Shown: positions 1 through 8,251, numbered from the stretch's first letter. The stretch: DNA of 18,697 nucleotides from Alphaproteobacteria bacterium HGW-Alphaproteobacteria-13 (GCA_002842935.1 PHEM01000016.1:1-18697); one strand, 5' to 3'. Made by a program: numbers and translations. Notes: generated by a model from the sequence alone, not told the origin.

Positions 1-754
1 TCGAACGATAGGTGCGCTTGCCCGCGGCGCGCGCGGCATCGGGCAGATAGGTCTCGTTGATCGAAAGGAACCAGCGGACATCGGCGTTGTGAAAACTCAG
101 TACCCCCGCCGCAGCATCGTCGTTGCTGGCATGGACACGGTTTTCGACGACACCTCCGAACAGAAAGCTCAGCATGTCGAAGAAATGGATTCCGATATTG
201 GTCGCGATCCCTCCCGACCGGCGGAGATCGCCCTTCCACGACGTGAAATACCACGCGCCGCGCGACGTGAGATAAGTGAGATCGACCGCGAAACGCTTGC
301 CCGGATCGGCGGCGAGTTCGGCGTCGATCTTGGCCTTCAGCGCGAGCACGCTGTCGTGAAGGCGCAGTTGCAGGATCGTATAGATTCGCTTGCCCGTCTC
401 ACGCTCGACGATGCGCAGCGCATCGAGGTCGGCGGCGTCGAGCACGAGCGGCTTTTCGCAGATCGCATCGGCCCCGTGACGCAGCGCAGTGCGCATGTGC
501 GGCGCGTGCAGATCGTTCGGCGAGCAGATGCTGACATAGTCGAGCTTGCGGCCCGCGACCGCCTCCGCGTCCAGAAAGCTCTCGAACTTTTCCGCGACGG
601 TGAAAAAGGCCGCATCCGGGAAAAAGCTGTCCATGATGCCAACACTGTCGTTTATGTCGTAAGCGACGATCAGTGTGTTGCCTGTATCCCGAATGGCTTG
701 AAGGTGGCGGGGCGCGATGTAACCGGCAGCCCCCACCAGTGCAAAACGTTGCAT
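1..754 (-). CDS. wlbA: WlbA/WbpB-type UDP-GlcNAcA 3-dehydrogenase (Gfo/Idh/MocA family), 3' end missing
   Basis: Reading leftwards from ATG 754-752, an uninterrupted frame gives 251 residues and leaves the window before any stop. The start MQRFALVGAAGYIAPRHLQA has the Rossmann GxxGYIAPRH motif. It is followed by YDINDSVGIMDS (about 32-43), VSICSPNDLH (about 74-83), the Gfo/Idh CEKPL motif (about 99-103), LTYLTSRGAWY (about 160-170), SWKGDLR and ATNIGIHFFDML. These blocks match from memory the Bordetella WlbA / Pseudomonas WbpB family closely. Those enzymes oxidise C3 of UDP-N-acetylglucosaminuronate on the way to 2,3-diamino-2,3-dideoxyuronic acids, and known members regenerate bound NAD with 2-oxoglutarate, giving 2-hydroxyglutarate. 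A Shine-Dalgarno-like AGAGGA lies 10 nt upstream (765-770). The usual family length is about 310-350 aa, so roughly 60-100 residues lie outside. The partner aminotransferase and acetyltransferase genes would be expected further left. The family call is firm; the exact sugar product is inference. Confidence 0.92.
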   Translation of the reverse strand, partial: MQRFALVGAAGYIAPRHLQAIRDTGNTLIVAYDINDSVGIMDSFFPDAAFFTVAEKFESFLDAEAVAGRKLDYVSICSPNDLHAPHMRTALRHGADAICEKPLVLDAADLDALRIVERETGKRIYTILQLRLHDSVLALKAKIDAELAADPGKRFAVDLTYLTSRGAWYFTSWKGDLRRSGGIATNIGIHFFDMLSFLFGGVVENRVHASNDDAAAGVLSFHNADVRWFLSINETYLPDAARAAGKRTYRS

Positions 755-788
755 TACTGAATATTCCTCTGACGGAGCACGGCGCAAC

Positions 789-811
789 TACACCGATCCG
801 CCGCTGGTGTA
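789..811 (-). other. Inverted repeat in the leader of wlbA
   Basis: A perfect 6-bp inverted repeat (TACACC ... GGTGTA) with an 11-nt loop lies in the 106-bp gap (755-860) between the FAD oxidoreductase stop and the wlbA start. No T-run follows it, so it is not a convincing intrinsic terminator. It may be an RNA stem in the intercistronic leader or a protein site. I see no convincing sigma-70 promoter in this gap. Confidence 0.25.
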
Positions 812-860
812 AACCTGTCGCCCATGTACGAACAAGCCGTTGTTTTAGTTCCCGCTTTTG

Positions 861-2273
861 TCACGCCGGAGGCAGCGCCCGCGCAAGCAATTCCCATGGA
901 TCGAATATCCGGCGAAGCCCCTGCGTCAGCTGCCTCTCATCCGGCGGAGTAAAGCGCGCAAAGGCGGCGGCGTTGGACGGGCCGAGACCATGTTCGGCGC
1001 TGAAGCTGCCGCCGACGCCGACCGCCGCCTCGTAAATGCGCATGCGGACATCGTCGCGCGCGGATTCGCGATGGGCCGGTCCCGTCCCCGACGGCCACAC
1101 CAGATTGAAATGCACGCCGCCATCGCCGCAATGACCGAAATCGCAAAGCTTCAGCCATGGAAAATCGGCCGCCAGCATGGCCGCGGCCTTGGCATGGAAC
1201 GCCGGGAGCGCCGCGAGGGGAAGCCCGATGTCGAGACCGATCACTTCGCCTTCCATCTTCAGCGAATCGCTGATCGCATGGCGAAGCGCCCAGGCGACGG
1301 GCGGCGGCACGACAAGCGCATCTTCCACGCCCGGCGCCTCGCGGGCGAACAATCTTTCGGTGGCGCCGAGCAGAACCGCTTCGACATCGACCGCCGAGCG
1401 ATCGAGACCGCTCGACACTTCGACGAGCATCGCCTGGGCGGGCAGCGCATCGCGAAAGGGGTTTTTCAACCCCGGATTGTGACGCAGCGCGATCTCCGTC
1501 GCGGCTTTCGACATGATCTCGCACGCGGAAAGAAATTCGCCGAGCGCGCGGCGCAGCTCGATGACCAGATCGGGCACCGCGTCGATCCCGCCGAGCGCCA
1601 TCAGCATCGTCGCGCTCTGTTGCGGCAGGGGGTCCAGTTCGATGGCGGCGGCGGTGACGATGCCCATCGCCCCGCCCGCCCCGCTGACCAGCGGCGCCCA
1701 ACCGACCCGACCATTGTCCTTGCGGGTCAGGCGAAGGTTGGAGATCATCGTCGCGTCGCGATCGGCGAGAACGACCTCCAGGCCCAGGACGTGGCGGCGC
1801 ATATCGCCATAGCGCATCATCCGGCTGCCGCCGGTATTGGTCGCGATCATGCCGCCGATGCTGGGATCGGCGCCAAGGTCGATGCCAAGTTGCAGCCGGT
1901 GCGGCTCCAGCATGAAGTTGAGCTGCGACAACCGCACGCCGGCTTCCACGACGGCGACCGCATCCGCGATCGCCAGTTGCCGAACTGCGCCGAGGCGCCG
2001 CGTCAGAAGGACGACGTGCCGTCCACTGGCATCGGGCACGGATGCGCCGACCAGGCCGCTGTTCGCGCCTTGCGGAACGACCGGCAATCCCGCCTCCACG
2101 CAGACGCGGACGATGGCGCGCAATTCGTCGACGCTGCCGGGCGCTAGGACGGCGAGCGGGACGCCTCCCGCGCAGCGCAGACCATTGACGAAAGGGTCCC
2201 ACTCCGCAGGGGGGACGATGGCGCGCGGAGCGACTCTGCCGTCGACGCGCTTCAGGAAATCCTGATATTGCAT
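861..2273 (-). CDS. FAD-linked oxidoreductase, D-2-hydroxyglutarate/glycolate/D-lactate dehydrogenase family
   Basis: The 470-aa protein has the layout of the PCMH-type FAD-linked oxidases. The FAD-binding half holds VPQGANSGLVGASVP (about 66-80) and DPSIGGMIATNTGGSRMMRYG (136-156). The C-terminal FAD-oxidase domain holds the metal/substrate motif GHCGDGGVHF (380-389) and SAEHGLG (425-431). These fit enzymes oxidising D-2-hydroxyacids. GDGG replaces the usual GDGN, so the substrate cannot be read from the motif. I chose ATG 2273. The frame opens at a TTG (2306), but those 11 extra codons have low third-position GC and no clear ribosome site. The AAAGAGG before the ATG is unusually close, so the start is not certain. 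The gene lies 63 bp after the TPR-like gene and 106 bp before wlbA. It may reoxidise the 2-hydroxyglutarate made by WlbA; this is inference. Confidence 0.85.
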   Translation of the reverse strand: MQYQDFLKRVDGRVAPRAIVPPAEWDPFVNGLRCAGGVPLAVLAPGSVDELRAIVRVCVEAGLPVVPQGANSGLVGASVPDASGRHVVLLTRRLGAVRQLAIADAVAVVEAGVRLSQLNFMLEPHRLQLGIDLGADPSIGGMIATNTGGSRMMRYGDMRRHVLGLEVVLADRDATMISNLRLTRKDNGRVGWAPLVSGAGGAMGIVTAAAIELDPLPQQSATMLMALGGIDAVPDLVIELRRALGEFLSACEIMSKAATEIALRHNPGLKNPFRDALPAQAMLVEVSSGLDRSAVDVEAVLLGATERLFAREAPGVEDALVVPPPVAWALRHAISDSLKMEGEVIGLDIGLPLAALPAFHAKAAAMLAADFPWLKLCDFGHCGDGGVHFNLVWPSGTGPAHRESARDDVRMRIYEAAVGVGGSFSAEHGLGPSNAAAFARFTPPDERQLTQGLRRIFDPWELLARALPPA

Positions 2274-2336
2274 CCTCTTTGCCCAGACACCTTCAGAGCC
2301 AGCCAAATCGCCGCGATCACTCGCCGTCCCATCCGC

Positions 2337-3617
2337 TCAGTCGGCTCCGCTCCGGACAAGCCGGACATCGGCGATGTCGATCTGCGACGCCGCGCCCGAC
2401 AAAGAGCCGCGCACCGAAAGTTCGACGAGCACGGCCGGACAATCCGCCGGCACGGAGAAACCCAACGATTTATCGCCACGCCCCCCCGTGAAGATGTCGA
2501 CCGAAGAGGCCAGCAGGACTTTTTTGTCCGGCGTCACGCAACTGACGTCCCAATTGGCACGCGCGCCCGAGCCGCCGACGTCCCCGTGGCCGGAGTAGAG
2601 CAGATTCTGACGTCCGGTCGGAAGCCACAGGAGTTTGGCGGCCACCGGCCCGCCATAGCCCGCCTCGGCCCAGCCGCTGATATTGACCATTCCCGGCCTG
2701 CTGCCGGGGCCGACGACTGCGCCGTTGGTCGTATCCTCGCTGACGCCCCAGGCCACCGGCGGCGCGCCGTCCAGCAAAGCCAGATCGCCAAAGGTCGCTT
2801 CGGCGGGCCGGGTGCGCAGACCGACCGTCGCGGGCGGAACATGCCTGTAGAGCCGCCGGAGCAGATCGGTCTCGCCGCTTTCCGCCAGCCCCTGCACCAG
2901 CAGCGCTACCGCGCCCCGCATATTAGCGCTGTCCTTGAGATCGGAAAGATCCAGCATGAGCTGCGCGGCGCCCGACCGGGCATAGGGCTGGGCGGCGGCA
3001 TAGGCGAAAAAGCCGTCCCGCCATGGCGGCTGCCGCCGCAGCGCGATCGACAGATATTTGCGGAATTCCGGAAAGCGCAATGCCTCCGCCAGGACAGGAA
3101 AAATCTGGCCGGTGATTTCGGGTTCGGTCCGCAAGGCGCGATCGATATGCTCGATCGCGACGGCATAGCGCTTCGCCTGCATCGCCTGCCCCGCCAGCAA
3201 CATCTGGCTGCCGACGTGACGCCGGGACAGCTTTTCCGCCAGTCCGACATATCGCGCGGACGCTTTGCCGTCGTTTCGCGTTTCCGCGACGAGCGCCAGC
3301 ATGTGCAAGGCGCTGGGGTTGAGCGGCGCACGCTTCAGGCTCTGGCGCGCCACCGCGGCAGCGCGCTCAGGATCGGAAACCTCGATGCGCTGCCTATCCG
3401 CCGACGCGCCAACGCGTACCATATTGAGCGGTGCCACCGGATTACGGAACGGCGACGCCACCAGAGGGCTGCGCCCTGTCTTGTCCAGTCCCGCCAGGGC
3501 CTGCGAAAATGCCAGCGCTCCGACCAGCAGCGCCGCCGCGCCGACGAGCGCATATTGCTTCAGGAACGGCCGGATGTCACCGCGCGGCATCAACGACTTG
3601 CGATGTTTGCGTGCCAT
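2337..3617 (-). CDS. Membrane-anchored TPR-like protein, function unknown
   Basis: The 426-aa protein has a short basic N-terminus (MARKHRKSLMPRGD) and one hydrophobic helix at about 22-43, suggesting an inner-membrane anchor with the rest in the periplasm. Residues about 80-260 are helical and alanine/leucine-rich with TPR-like spacing (for example ERAAAVARQSLKRAPLNPSA and YAVAIEHIDRALRTEPEI). Residues about 275-426 look like a beta-sandwich, with WDVSC near 356-360 and a second Cys at 393 that could form a disulfide. The start lies 3 bp after the co-polymerase stop, which points to translational coupling and a role in the same machinery. I do not recognise a named family. TPR proteins occur in several exopolysaccharide secretion systems as scaffolds, and that is the most I would infer. 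Confidence 0.8.
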   Translation of the reverse strand: MARKHRKSLMPRGDIRPFLKQYALVGAAALLVGALAFSQALAGLDKTGRSPLVASPFRNPVAPLNMVRVGASADRQRIEVSDPERAAAVARQSLKRAPLNPSALHMLALVAETRNDGKASARYVGLAEKLSRRHVGSQMLLAGQAMQAKRYAVAIEHIDRALRTEPEITGQIFPVLAEALRFPEFRKYLSIALRRQPPWRDGFFAYAAAQPYARSGAAQLMLDLSDLKDSANMRGAVALLVQGLAESGETDLLRRLYRHVPPATVGLRTRPAEATFGDLALLDGAPPVAWGVSEDTTNGAVVGPGSRPGMVNISGWAEAGYGGPVAAKLLWLPTGRQNLLYSGHGDVGGSGARANWDVSCVTPDKKVLLASSVDIFTGGRGDKSLGFSVPADCPAVLVELSVRGSLSGAASQIDIADVRLVRSGAD

Positions 3618-3620
3618 GGA

Positions 3621-5870
3621 TCAGTCGTTCCTGAAGGGACCTGCCGGACGGTCGTCGGACCCGCTTTCGCCGCGGCCCTTGGCACCGTAATTATAGGAAT
3701 ATGCCGCACCATAGCTATAGCCATAGCCCAGACGGTTTGCGGAATATTTGGTCAGAACCAGGCCGAAAACACGCGCCTTCGCGGTGCGGAGGCGGCCGAC
3801 GGCATCCGAGATCGCACGGATCGCGCCGCGCTCCGCCTCGGCGATGAAGACGACACCTTCGACGTTGCGCGCGATCAGCGTCGCATCGGCAAGGCCGAGG
3901 ATGGGCGGTGCGTCGATGACGACATGATCGAAGCGCTTCAGCAATTCGCCGACGAGCATGCCCATTCGTTCGCCGCCCAGCAGATCGGGCGCGCTCGGCG
4001 GGATCGGTCCTGACGGCAGGACGCGAAGATTGCCGAAATCGAGCGTATGGATCATCGCATCAAGATTGTCGTCGCCGGCCAGATAGTTGCTGAGACCGTC
4101 GGTGCCGCGCTTGTCGATCCGCTTGTCGATCGTCGGGATACGCATGTCGGCATCGACGACGATGACCGACTTGCCCGATCGGGCGAGACCGGCGGCCAGC
4201 GCGAGCGCCGACGTCGACTTGCCTTCGGCCTGCCCGGTGCTGGTCAGCATGAATAGGCGCGGCACGCCGTGATCGGTCGAGAAGGCGAGGTTCGACAAGA
4301 CCGTGACATAGGCCTCCGAAATGAAGGATTTCGGATCGACGACATCGTCGAGCGGCTCGTCGGTCGATGTCTCTGGAATCACGCCCAGCAAGGGCACGCC
4401 GAGTTTCTGCTCGACCACGGCCGGATCACGAATGCCCTGATCGACATTTTCCAGAATCAACACCAGCGCACCGGCCAGCCCCAGTCCCGCGATCATCGAC
4501 AGGATGAGGTTGATGAGCAGGTTCGGCGATGAGGGGGCATTCGGGGGAACCGCCGGATCCACGACCGCGATATTGTTCGCGCCGACACCGGCGACGCCGA
4601 TTTCCTTGTAACGCTGCAAGAGCGCGTCATAAAGCTGGCGATTGGTATCGACCTCGCGCTGAAGGATTCTGTACTGGATGCCGCTTCGTTCCTCGCTGGT
4701 CAGCGCGCTCACCAGCTTGCTCACTTTGGCGCGAAGGTCGTTTTCGCGCTTCCGCGCGGCTTCGAGTTCGGTTGAGGCGGCATTGCTGAAACGACTTTGC
4801 TCGTTGCGGATCGACTGGTCGATCGCCTCGATCTGTTGCTGCAACGCCTGAGCCGGTGGATAGTCGCGTTCGAAAGTGACCAGCAGCGCTGCCAGTTCCC
4901 CGTTGAGCTGCGCGCGCCGTTCCCGCAGTCGGCCGATCGCCGCATTGTCGACCGATTGCATATTGTCGCCGCGCCGCAAAAGCACGGCGGCGTTCGCCTC
5001 GGCCTTGACGCGATCGACGGTCGCCCCCGCCAATTCGCGGTTCAGCGCTTCAAGATCGGCCCCGGTGAGCGTCTGGACGATCTGCGTCACGCCGCCTTCA
5101 CCCTTCGCCTCCTTTAAGGTGATGATGTTGCGGCTCACCGCATAGTCGACGAGTTCGCTCTCCGACTGGTCCAGCCGCAGGCGCAGGTCCTGAAGCCGTT
5201 TTTCGAGAAACGCCCGCGCTTCCGCCGTCGACGCGAAACGCCGATCGAGGCTGTTCTGGATAAACTCCGATGCCCAGGCGTTGACGATCCGCGAGGACCA
5301 GGCCGGGTCGGGACTGGAATAGGCGATCGTCGCCAGCGCCGACCCGCGGACCGGCTCGATGTCGACATTGGCCTGGATCAGCGCCACGGCCCGCTGCTCC
5401 CGCGCCTTCGCTTCCGTGGGCGAAAGGCCGACCTTGGCCGCCGTCGAGCCGCCAGCGTCCGCATCGACGCCATACAGGGCAAAGAACTCGTTCGAACGCG
5501 CAAGCCCCAGCTTGCGGACCACGCGCTCCGCCAGCGTGCGCGACCGCAGCAATTCATATTGCGTCGCGTAGAACTCCTGGGCCTGTCCGGCGCGCTCGCT
5601 TTCCAGCCCTTCGACGTTGGTGACACGCGCCTGTTCGCGGGAAATCTCGATCTTGGTGACAGCGGTATAGATGGGCGTCGCCATCCCGGTCGCGATCGCT
5701 CCCGCCAGCAGGCTCAGCCCCAGCGCGCCCAGGATGATCAGCCTCCGGCGCCAGAGAATATCCCAATATTGCAGCAATATGGGCACGCTGTGCCCATTGC
5801 CTTCGCCGTCATTTCTGTCCGGACCGGTTTCCGGCGCGGCCACGGCCGGCGCAATTGCGTTGTTTGCCAT
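3621..5870 (-). CDS. Polysaccharide co-polymerase fused to a tyrosine autokinase (Wzc/GumC/ExoP family)
   Basis: The 749-aa inner-membrane protein controls chain length and export in the Wzy pathway. It has a Wzz-type domain after a first membrane helix at about 44-65, a long periplasmic coiled region (about 210-420), and a proline-rich PPNAPSSPN before a second helix (about 450-473). A cytoplasmic BY-kinase domain follows, with Walker A STGQAEGKS (544-552), Walker A' VIVVDADMR (569-577) and Walker B HVVIDAPP (649-656). The C-terminus carries a tyrosine cluster (Y709, Y716, Y718, Y720, Y724, Y726, Y728), the expected autophosphorylation tail. As I recall it, gellan loci carry the co-polymerase and kinase (GelC and GelE) as separate genes; here they form one chain. 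The gene starts 13 bp after the export lipoprotein stop and ends 3 bp before the TPR-like gene. No low-molecular-weight tyrosine phosphatase is in the window. Confidence 0.95.
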   Translation of the reverse strand: MANNAIAPAVAAPETGPDRNDGEGNGHSVPILLQYWDILWRRRLIILGALGLSLLAGAIATGMATPIYTAVTKIEISREQARVTNVEGLESERAGQAQEFYATQYELLRSRTLAERVVRKLGLARSNEFFALYGVDADAGGSTAAKVGLSPTEAKAREQRAVALIQANVDIEPVRGSALATIAYSSPDPAWSSRIVNAWASEFIQNSLDRRFASTAEARAFLEKRLQDLRLRLDQSESELVDYAVSRNIITLKEAKGEGGVTQIVQTLTGADLEALNRELAGATVDRVKAEANAAVLLRRGDNMQSVDNAAIGRLRERRAQLNGELAALLVTFERDYPPAQALQQQIEAIDQSIRNEQSRFSNAASTELEAARKRENDLRAKVSKLVSALTSEERSGIQYRILQREVDTNRQLYDALLQRYKEIGVAGVGANNIAVVDPAVPPNAPSSPNLLINLILSMIAGLGLAGALVLILENVDQGIRDPAVVEQKLGVPLLGVIPETSTDEPLDDVVDPKSFISEAYVTVLSNLAFSTDHGVPRLFMLTSTGQAEGKSTSALALAAGLARSGKSVIVVDADMRIPTIDKRIDKRGTDGLSNYLAGDDNLDAMIHTLDFGNLRVLPSGPIPPSAPDLLGGERMGMLVGELLKRFDHVVIDAPPILGLADATLIARNVEGVVFIAEAERGAIRAISDAVGRLRTAKARVFGLVLTKYSANRLGYGYSYGAAYSYNYGAKGRGESGSDDRPAGPFRND

Positions 5871-5883
5871 CGACTAAATCCGA

Positions 5884-6600
5884 TTATCTTTGCAGCAGGG
5901 CCACAATGGGCGCCGTTACGAGCGCGCCGGCCTGAACAATGCTCTGGAACAGACGACGACCCTGAGATTCCCCCACAACCACGATGTCGTCCGCAAACAG
6001 CGGTGGATCTTCATAGACGCCTCGCCGAATGGCGCCGAGGTTGTACAGCGCGACCATCTGTCGACCTTCGACCGTGCGGAATACGACCACATCGTCGAGC
6101 TTCGCAAATTCCGTGACGCCCCTGGCGCGCGCGACGGCGCGCATCAGCGTGAGGTCCGAAACCGCAGGATAGGGTCCGGGTTCGCGAACGCTGCCGTCGA
6201 CGGTCACGACGCGACTGTTTATCTCGCGCACGTTGATACTGACTTGCGGGTTGCGGACATAAGCCTGCTGCAGCCGCCTAGCCACCTCAACCTCCAGTTC
6301 GGCCAGCGTCTTGCCGTCGGCATCGACGCGGCCCGCGAGCGGCAGCGCGAGCTGGCCCGTGCCGTCTGTTTCGAAATCGCGCGCTTTCAAGGCCTCGATG
6401 CCAAAAACGTCGACGAGCAGCTTGTCGCGCGCACCAACGCGATAGGTCCGGTCGGCCGTTTCCGCGGGGCTGCCGTCGGGCGCGCGAAGGCTGGTTTCGT
6501 TCACTACGCTGATCGCCGGGCTGCCGCCCAGCGCCCTTTGCCCGGCGCAGCCGCTGAGCGCCGCCATCATCAAGGCCCCGGTCAATATTATTCGGCGCAT
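5884..6600 (-). CDS. Outer-membrane polysaccharide export lipoprotein (Wza/GumB/GelD-like OPX)
   Basis: The 238-aa precursor opens with a lipoprotein signal peptide, MRRIILTGALMMAALSGC, with lipobox LSGC at 15-18 and Cys18 as the lipidation site. A Poly_export domain follows (about 50-125, with YRVGARDKLLVDVFG and RNPQVSINV), then one SLBB-like domain (about 128-185, with VTVDGSVREPGPYP). The C-terminus has a hydrophobic stretch, VQAGALVTAPIVALL, that could be a membrane helix. It is shorter than Wza (about 380 aa) and close to the short GumB-like class. ATG 6600 is chosen because GAGGAG lies 5 nt upstream and the signal peptide begins exactly there. The open frame extends to 6705 without a comparable signal. 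The protein would form the export channel with the co-polymerase encoded 13 bp downstream. Confidence 0.95.
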   Translation of the reverse strand: MRRIILTGALMMAALSGCAGQRALGGSPAISVVNETSLRAPDGSPAETADRTYRVGARDKLLVDVFGIEALKARDFETDGTGQLALPLAGRVDADGKTLAELEVEVARRLQQAYVRNPQVSINVREINSRVVTVDGSVREPGPYPAVSDLTLMRAVARARGVTEFAKLDDVVVFRTVEGRQMVALYNLGAIRRGVYEDPPLFADDIVVVGESQGRRLFQSIVQAGALVTAPIVALLQR

Positions 6601-6605
6601 CAAAA

Positions 6606-6611
6606 CTCCTC
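6606..6611 (-). promoter_or_regulatory. Ribosome binding site of the OPX lipoprotein gene
   Basis: GAGGAG on the minus strand, 5 nt before ATG 6600. It is the strongest Shine-Dalgarno match I noticed in the window and fixes the start of this gene at 6600 rather than further upstream in the same open frame. Confidence 0.75.
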
Positions 6612-6639
6612 GCGGCCTTCCCTCATCGTTTGCGATTGG

Positions 6640-6663
6640 GCCGCACCTATCAGGTGTCGCGGC
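6640..6663 (-). other. Intercistronic stem-loop between the polymerase and OPX genes
   Basis: On the minus strand GCCG-CGA-CACCT-GAT-AGGTG-CGGC folds into a 9-bp stem with a 3-nt bulge and a 3-nt loop. It sits 13 bp after the polymerase stop (6677) and 39 bp before the OPX start. No T-run follows. An mRNA-stability or attenuation element is more likely than a full terminator. The fold is from base pairing only. Confidence 0.35.
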
Positions 6664-6676
6664 ATCAGACCAGCCG

Positions 6677-8089
6677 CTAGTGGTCCTGTGACCGCGCTGC
6701 CGCACCGTCTGACCGGCGCGCGGCCCGAATAATCCAGAAAATGCTGATCATCGCCAGCACCTGGATCGACGGGACGCGCAGCGGATAGTCGACCGTGCTC
6801 CCGACGGCACAAAGCAGAATGATCCACAAACCGGTCGCCCCGGCGCGCCAGCGGAAACTGCGGCGCTCGACCGCGTCGGCGCGCCAGATCGCCCGCACCC
6901 CGGCGGCCCAGGCCAGTCCGGCCGCGACGATCGCCGCCGCACCGAATATCCCGTGATCGATCAGCAGCTCCATGAAATCATTGTGGGCGCGATTATAATA
7001 GCTGGGATTCAGCAAGCTGTCCGGTTCATAGAATTTGAACAGGGGGACGAACGACCCGGACCCTGCCCCAAAGGGGAAATGGTCGATCATCATGCGCCCC
7101 AGGACGGGGAACATGGTCAGGCGGTCGATCTCGCCTCCCCCCGCTGCGGCAAGCCGGTCGAAGGATGTGGCACGCCCCGCGAAAAGCGACGCGACGACGA
7201 GCACGACCACCATCAATGCCCAGACGATACGGGCATCGAAACGGAGCAGATGCACATCGCGCCGCGACTTCGTATAGTCCGGTACCCGATAGAGGCACAG
7301 CGCAGCGACGAACCCGATAGCGCCCAGCGCCAGTCCCGCCCGGCTGCCGGTGAGGACGATAAGCGGAAACAACGCCGCCAGCGCGAGACCCGCAGCGATC
7401 TGCACTCCGGCAAAGGAGCGCGCACGCCCGTGCCAGTGCGACATCCACAGCGCGATCAGCGGCATGGCGCATGCCAGAAAGAGTGCATGATGGTTGCGGT
7501 TGGCCATCAACCCGACCGAGGAATCGCGATTGGTGATGCGATAAAGATAGGTGGTGCTTCCGCTGCTGCCGACAAGCTGGAGGATGCCGAGCGCCGCGGC
7601 CACCGCCGCGATGACGAGCAAGAGCGTGACCAGTCGGCGTTCGGGGGCGTCATCGGCCAGCGCCAGGCAGGCCAGTGCCGCGGCGGGCACAACGAGCGAG
7701 AAAAGCGCGTTCCACGCATAATAGGGTTCGAGCGCCCAGGGTCGGGCGATCGAGCCTAGCTGCGCTGTCTTATCGACCGTTTCGACGATATCGCGCCCCG
7801 GCAACATGGACCATAAGCCATGGGGAAGCGGGATAAGCTCGATCAGCAGGAAGAGGCCGACGATGCCGATCGCCAATAGCGGCCGCTGCGCCGCCGCGAT
7901 CCGGCCGGGGCAGCCGAGAAGAAGCACGACCAACAGCACCGCGGATACGCCGCGCAAAAACGGCAACGAGTCAAGGTCGTTGCGCGAGCCGCCGCCCAGC
8001 AGGAAAACGAACACGACGAACGCAGCCAGCAGCCATTCGGGTTTCAGCCAACGAAAGGGGGACCATTCGGCGTTGCGATGTGTCTGCAT
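6677..8089 (-). CDS. O-antigen polymerase/ligase family protein (Wzy_C type)
   Basis: The 470-aa polytopic membrane protein has about ten or more hydrophobic helices and the large loop typical of Wzy/WaaL. Signature elements are LTGSRAGLALG in a late helix and the loop motif FGAGSGSF ... YYNRAHNDFMELLIDHGIFG, matching the GxGxGxF and AHNxxxExxxxxGxxG pattern of the Wzy_C domain. In this context it probably polymerises lipid-linked repeat units in the periplasm, although ligases share the fold. I chose ATG 8089. The open frame extends to a GTG at 8248, but those 53 extra codons have only about half G/C in third position (27 of 53 by my count), far below the flanking genes, and look non-coding. 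No clear Shine-Dalgarno precedes either start. An OPX gene follows downstream. Confidence 0.88.
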   Translation of the reverse strand: MQTHRNAEWSPFRWLKPEWLLAAFVVFVFLLGGGSRNDLDSLPFLRGVSAVLLVVLLLGCPGRIAAAQRPLLAIGIVGLFLLIELIPLPHGLWSMLPGRDIVETVDKTAQLGSIARPWALEPYYAWNALFSLVVPAAALACLALADDAPERRLVTLLLVIAAVAAALGILQLVGSSGSTTYLYRITNRDSSVGLMANRNHHALFLACAMPLIALWMSHWHGRARSFAGVQIAAGLALAALFPLIVLTGSRAGLALGAIGFVAALCLYRVPDYTKSRRDVHLLRFDARIVWALMVVVLVVASLFAGRATSFDRLAAAGGGEIDRLTMFPVLGRMMIDHFPFGAGSGSFVPLFKFYEPDSLLNPSYYNRAHNDFMELLIDHGIFGAAAIVAAGLAWAAGVRAIWRADAVERRSFRWRAGATGLWIILLCAVGSTVDYPLRVPSIQVLAMISIFWIIRAARRSDGAAARSQDH

Positions 8090-8186
8090 TTGGAATGGGC
8101 AGTCCAGAAGAGAGCGAGGAAAGAGTTCGACATGACCCGGCACCGCACCGGCCTCACGGATGAAAGAACCGAAAGGTGACGGCGGC

Positions 8187-8214
8187 GGGTTAGCAGCCGC
8201 TTGAGCAAAGTCAA
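8187..8214 (-). promoter_or_regulatory. Candidate promoter upstream of the polymerase gene
   Basis: On the minus strand TTGACT (revcomp of 8209-8214) is followed after 16 bp by TAACCC (8187-8192). The -35 is a 5/6 match to consensus and the -10 is weak. It lies in the 162-bp gap 8090-8251, whose base composition differs from the flanking coding DNA, and would give a leader of about 90 nt before ATG 8089. It could split the polysaccharide block into two transcription units. Confidence 0.4.
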
Positions 8215-8251
8215 CCGCACCTCCGCCGTCTTGCGGTTCCTTTGCCACCTG

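Noticed and set aside
89..760. Plus-strand open frame of 223 codons at the left end
   Set aside because: The minus strand encodes WlbA with convincing family blocks. WlbA has no stop inside the window, so it is easy to miss and the plus frame looks like the main candidate by mistake.
2268..4013. Plus-strand open frame of 581 codons
   Set aside because: It is antisense to the TPR-like and kinase genes and rich in Arg/His/Asp/Gln, as expected of shadow frames.
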